A stretch of DNA of 64,000 nt from Ricinus communis (lineage: Eukaryota > Streptophyta > Magnoliopsida > Malpighiales > Euphorbiaceae): assembly GCF_019578655.1 (NCBI RefSeq), contig NC_063257.1, forward strand, positions 14,694,001 to 14,758,000, in the 5' to 3' direction. Each line of letters opens with the position of its first letter. Position 1 is the stretch's first letter. Position numbers and translations under genes: made by a program. Below, one piece after another: positions 59,400-64,000 of the stretch. The notes beneath the pieces were generated by a model, which searched no databases, was not told the DNA's origin, and worked only from the letters and a program-made list of their open reading frames with translations.

Positions 59400-61500
59400 T
59401 GGGTGACAGTTTTGGGCGTGCACCCAAGTGTCTTTAGCGACTACGGTATTGTAAGGCTTTTCAACCTAATCGGGAATGCGCTAACTAATCATTAAGACTA
59501 GCGTGGAGATGGGAGTCGCCACATGGGTAATCACTAGGAAACTTTTACTAATGAGTGGCGTTACTTAGATTCCAAAAGGAAGCTTACGCCATAAATCCAG
59601 AGATGGATCCGGAAGCCAACTTCCTTATTTTTATATATTAGTCTTTAATTTTATTATTTAACAAATCATTCCTTGTAAACACAATATTTCATACACAAGC
59701 ATATCAAATAACACATGTAATTCACCTAGGTCTAGCCTATTTTATTAAGCCTAACCCATATTAAAAGTTATAAATCTAGCTTATTAATTAATTATGCACA
59801 TAATCCACTTAGTGTAGTCCAATTACAAGTTATACTTTAACTTCCAACCTTTAAGCCTAGTGGACTACTTATTATGAGAAGGCCTGTTTGTTATGAACCT
59901 AATTCGAATATAGCCCAATCCTAACTAAAAACATGGTTAAGCCTAAAAAGTCTATTTAGATTTTAGAGTTTAAGCCTGATTAATATTGGTTAGCCTAATA
60001 AACTACAATTTTCATGTTGGATCCAATTTTAACCTAAAGTCTACATGTTTCTTTTTTTAATTAGACAGTCATGTTACAATTAATTAACATACATTAGATC
60101 AAGAAATAAGCAAAAATAAAGTGCAAAAAAATAAATATAACTATTACAATCCAGCCTACAACTAAAATTGCGAAAAAAAGCCATAAAACCTAGCTACACT
60201 ATACAAAATCGACAAAAGTACATAAAAAACACACAAAACACAAAAGAAAAAATAAGGCAAGGGAGCACAGAGCGGATCGGCTATAGACATAAAGCCGATT
60301 GGCTCAACACAGAGACAATTGACTCTATATTCAGCCGATTGGCTCTCGGACATCTAGACTATTTTCTTTGACTTTCTGTGTATTTCTCACATTCTAGAGC
60401 TGATTTTAACATGCACAGAAGGTAGAAAACGATTAGATTTGAAATAAAAAAATAATAATAAAATAATAATAACAAAAATCAATCGATTGAATCGAAAATC
60501 CTAAAAGCTAATACAAAACCCTAAACACTGAAAACTCGGTGAATAGGAATTGCAGATTAACCATATACCCTTAATAAACTAATTTGGTAATAAAAGCATA
60601 GTGAAAATAGAAATCTAATCATATAATCCTATGCATGTGATTAATCAGATTCAAAATCCTAATGCTGGCATATTATCATATTCAAAACCCTAATGTTCTT
60701 GTTATCAAATTCAAAACCCTAATATTCTTGTTATCAGATTTTGAAACCCAATAAATCAGTAACATACGATTCATAAGAAATCCTAATCTAATCATATTAA
60801 TCATAAAAATAAAGTAAAAAGGTAACCCTAATCATGTTTCTAAGAAAAAAATAAGAAGACCAGTTTAGAATGATGTTGATGATGATGGATGCATCTTGGG
60901 GAGCCCTCAGGTTGTTGTTGTAGTTGATGGTTCTACAAGTCTTAGGAGATGAAGAAGCGGTTAAACTCAAAATTGGTTGGGAATCCAATGCTGGATGTGG
61001 TATTAGGAAAGCTTTTATTGGCTTCAAAAAAAAGTTTCCAAAAATCAGTTCTTTCTTTAGTGGCCTTCTTTTTTAGTGACCAAAACTTTTTTGCCTAGTA
61101 AAGGTAGGATTTCAAAGAAAACCCTAAAGGAACAAATAATCATCAGATTTTCAAAAAGAGAATTCATAAATATCCAATATTATTCTTTAAAATTTGAATA
61201 AATATCATTAAAAACCCATCATTATTGTTAAATTCCTTCCAGAATCTGTACGTGGAAGTAAAAGCATCAAGAAAAAATGACGTTGAAGGAGAAAACCATA
61301 ATCGCAACTGTGTAGAGCTGGTCGGTTCTACATAGAGCCGATTGGCTCTATAACGGAAAGTCTGCAATTAAGTCCCTGAACTTTGCGAAATCCATCATTT
61401 TGAACCTCAGACTTTATTTTTTCATGACAGTTATCTCCAAATTGATTTTAAAAAGGTAATTTTGGTTGAATTAACCTCAACCCTAACCTCGGATTCATCC
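59400..61500 (-). mobile_element. Tat-family LTR, copy C (5' LTR of the gag-bearing element)
   Basis: The minus-strand 3' end is fixed at 59400 by the adjacent primer region. It contains the family blocks GACACTTGGGTGCACGCCC, AGCCAATCGGCT-type boxes at 60270-60350 and 61315-61350, and the upstream TTCTGGAAGG block (about 61235). Unlike copies A, B and D it has no clear TATAAATA box, because the segment between CTTACT and AGGTAGGG of copy D is missing here. The 5' end near 61500 is approximate. Confidence 0.7.
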
Positions 61501-61536
61501 ATCCTTCGTCTCTAAGAACCGAGAAGGTAGTAATTA

Positions 61537-63432
61537 TGGGCAGTGGTTTCGGGCGTACACCTAAGTGTCTTTAGCGACTATGGCACTGTAAGGCTTTTTA
61601 ACCTAATCGAGAAAATGCTAACTAATCACTAAGACTAGTGCGAAGATGGGAATCGCCACCCGAGTAATCACCTGAACACTTTTACTAATAGTGGAATTTT
61701 TCAAATTGCATAAGAAAGCTTACGCCATAGGGTCCAAAGATGGATCAGGAAGCCAACTTCCTTATTTGTGTATATTACTCTTTAAATTTATTGTTTAACA
61801 AAGTATTCCCTATAAATGAAATCAATTTATACATAGGCATGTCAAAACAACACATAGTACACCTAAGTCTAGCCCATTTTATTCAAACCCAGCCCATATT
61901 TAATTTATTAATCTAACTTACTAACCAATTATGTATAAGGCCCACTTATTCTAGCCCAATTCCATGTTATGCTCTGTGAATTCCAGCCTTTAAGCATATT
62001 GGAGTACTTGTTATGAGAAGGCCCATTCATTATGCTTTCAACCCTAACTAAGTTTAAATCCTAACTAAACATGCTAAAGCCCGCTAATCTAATTGGATTT
62101 TAGGATTTAGGCCCAATTAAAGTGGATTAGCCTATTAGACTATTAAATTCATGTTGGATCAGTTTTTAGCCCCAAATCTATATGGCCCATTTTTATTAAT
62201 CAGTCATTTAATTTTGTATTGGGTTAACATAATAAACTAAAACAAAGAAAATAAAGTAGAAAAAAACCTTAACTATTATAATTTGCCAATAATTACGATT
62301 GCAAAATTGAAAAGACCTAAAACTATATAGAGGCCGAGAATACATTGAAATACACCAAAAATACAAAAAATAAAAGGGGCAACTTGATCAGATGATTGGC
62401 TATGCATGAAGAACCGATCGACTTTGGAGTCCTAGGGTGAATTTCTATCAGTTTTCCTTCGTTTGCCATTACAATCCGACACTCTATAGTCGATTATCAC
62501 ATGAACATGTGTTAAAAATTAATTAAAATAAGATAAAACAGATAAAAAATAACAAATAAAAGTTACAAAAGCTAAAAAAGAATCTAAATCACTAAACCCT
62601 AGAATTTTATAAACTAACTGAAGGTTATTGATACAAAAAAGAATTATGTTTTATTTAGGCTTAATTAATAAATCTCATTAACCAAAAGATCTAAATATTA
62701 ACCCTATAACATGTTTTAATCAAATCTAAATCCCTGATGGCAAAATATCAGATCTAAAAACCCTAGTTCTTAATATCAAATTCAAAACCTTATTGTTATG
62801 CATATTAATGAAAATCTAATCTAATCATATTTATCAAAGATAAAAACTCTAATCATGCTTCTGAGAAAAAATAATATAAAAAATAAAAGGAATTAAAGAA
62901 CAACTTTTTATGATGGATGCAGCTGTATAATGGAATAAACCCTCAGGTTGTCACTGTGTATGTTGGATCTGCGAGTCTTGGGCGATGATGAGGCAGTTGA
63001 ATCAAAAACTGGTAGGAATCCAAAGTTGGATCTGACTTTGTGAAATCTTCTGTTGATTAAAGGAAAGGTTTCCAAAAGTGCTCTTTCTTAAGTGACTTGT
63101 TTCCTTAAATCACTCTTTCTTAAGTGGCTTGAGTTTTCGAATATAAACTATCATCGTCAGTGCAATTTCTTATGTTTTCTTATTATTTTCTATATTTTCT
63201 TTCTTTCTCAGTGTTTCTTTTCTCTTGATTTTATTTATGGTCGAATCTTGATTCTTGCCTCCTCCCCTAAAACCCTAAACACCTCTTACTATTTATAGAG
63301 GTAGGGTTTTAAAGGAAATCCAAGAAAAAGGGATAAATTCTAAGAAATATTGATAAATATCCCATTTATTTATTTAAAATTTAAGTAATTATCGATTATC
63401 GTAAAGGAAACCTTCTAGAATCTGTATCTTGG
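61537..63432 (-). mobile_element. Tat-family LTR, copy D (3' LTR, 5'-truncated)
   Basis: The minus-strand 3' end ends in CCCA at 61537, with GACACTTAGGTGTACGCCC just inside. The block CAAGACTCGCAGATCCAA, the palindromic CGATCGG-type box (62415) and TATA box CTATAAATAG (63289-63298) are kept. At its 5' side the LTR joins directly to pol codons at about 63432, so about 250 bp of the LTR start seen in copy C, the polypurine tract and the pol terminus are missing. It lies within 40 bp of copy C, head to tail. Confidence 0.7.
63289..63298 (-). promoter_or_regulatory. LTR TATA box (copy D)
   Basis: The minus strand reads CTATAAATAG at the position equivalent to the box in copy A. Confidence 0.55.
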
Positions 63433-64000
63433 GTCGAATGTGGTAGGTCTTGTAAGCTTCAAAACTAGTTCACCAGCTCTATCTTTCCTGGCTTTAATTT
63501 CTAATTGAATGCCCTAGCTATCCTTTTCTGATATTACTGCGTGTAGTATAGGGCTTTCATTCTTTTCTCATCAATCAAGGCCAGTTGTTGGTACCTTTGC
63601 TTAACCCACTAATACTCTGGTATTTCCGCCTCCAGCATAACTCTCAAAGATTTCAATTCTAACACAACTAGCAATACCACCTTAGTTCCATAAACCATAT
63701 CGTATGGCATCTGCCCAGTTAATGTTCGCTCGATTGTCTAATATCCCCAAAGCGCGAAGGGTAATTGAAACGACCAATCCTTATGATTCCGTACCATCTT
63801 CGAAAGTATCTTCTTTAAATTCTTGTTGGCTGCCTCTACTGCTCCATCCGCTTGAGGTCTATATCTATGATGCTCGATCTTGTACCCCACTAGCAGGTCT
63901 ATCGTCTCACCCATGAATTGCACCCCATTATCCATCAGAACATTATGTGGGACTCCATATCTATAGTTCAGGTTCCTTTCTATGAACCTGACCATCTATC
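63433..64000 (-). pseudogene. Tat-type integrase, continues beyond the right edge
   Basis: The open part (63995-63738) reads MDNGVQFMGETIDLLVGYKI then YRPQADGAVEAANKNLKKIL, containing the second Asp and the Glu of the D-D-E triad, and then KDWSFQLPFALWGY. Further on, in broken phases, are RYQQLALIDEKRMKALYYTQ, YQKRIARAFN, KLKPGK and LVLKLTRPTTFDP, where it joins LTR D. The contiguity of KRIAR and AFN here shows where the Athila-type element was inserted in the relative at 21-27 kb. It has internal stops. Confidence 0.75.

Overview
The window is nuclear DNA of a flowering plant, almost certainly a eudicot; the species is not resolved. The evidence is the AT-rich background, a LATERAL ORGAN BOUNDARIES DOMAIN gene with plant-style introns, a plant-only DUF688-like gene, and wall-to-wall plant transposable elements (Ty3/gypsy Tat and Athila types, Ty1/copia, hAT, MULE-type foldback, LINE, CACTA-like) plus a decayed plant-pararetrovirus-like segment. 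Only two convincing host genes are present, so this is a gene-poor, repeat-rich stretch.

Layout. 1-6.0 kb: unassigned ORF at the left edge, then AT-rich DNA holding a foldback element (3648-4180) with a perfect 9-bp target duplication. 6.0-7.5 kb: degenerate Stowaway-like MITE followed by the intact single-exon DUF688-like gene (6757-7476). 9.3-17.3 kb: forward-facing LTR copy A of a Tat-like family, a second foldback element (about 0.96 kb), a gypsy LTR and a copia relic. 18.1-31.5 kb: a nested stack. A minus-strand Tat-type pol is split by a 5.5-kb Athila-type element (21454-26945) and by a 2.98-kb TG...CA element (28368-31345); beyond its pol stop lies an opposite-strand, once-spliced ORF remnant and a rearranged pararetrovirus-like segment. 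31.5-35.1 kb: copia 3' end and LTR, then Tat LTR copy B. 35.1-38.9 kb: very AT-rich DNA with scattered ATATAC-type words.

38.9-40.2 kb holds the LBD15-like gene (three exons; the start codon is recoverable only by splicing a 97-bp intron). 40.9-47.5 kb: a small hAT-derived element, then a 3.3-kb hAT transposon with a broken transposase, itself carrying a 574-bp solo LTR with a perfect 5-bp duplication. 47.5-52.6 kb: LINE and CACTA-like remains. 52.8-54.4 kb: copia-like LTR carrying a 53-bp minisatellite of G-box palindromes. 54.4-64 kb: minus-strand Tat material, with a 2.2-kb tandem duplication of leader plus gag, a primer-binding region, two adjacent LTRs (C and D) and the integrase of a further element at the right edge.

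The two host genes are unrelated and need not be co-regulated: one is a predicted nuclear transcription factor, the other a basic, serine-rich plant protein of unknown role. Everything else is best read as a record of insertion inside insertion. Candidates for something less ordinary are the spliced opposite-strand ORF next to the Tat pol, the chimeric Athila/Tat reading frame and the G-box minisatellite.
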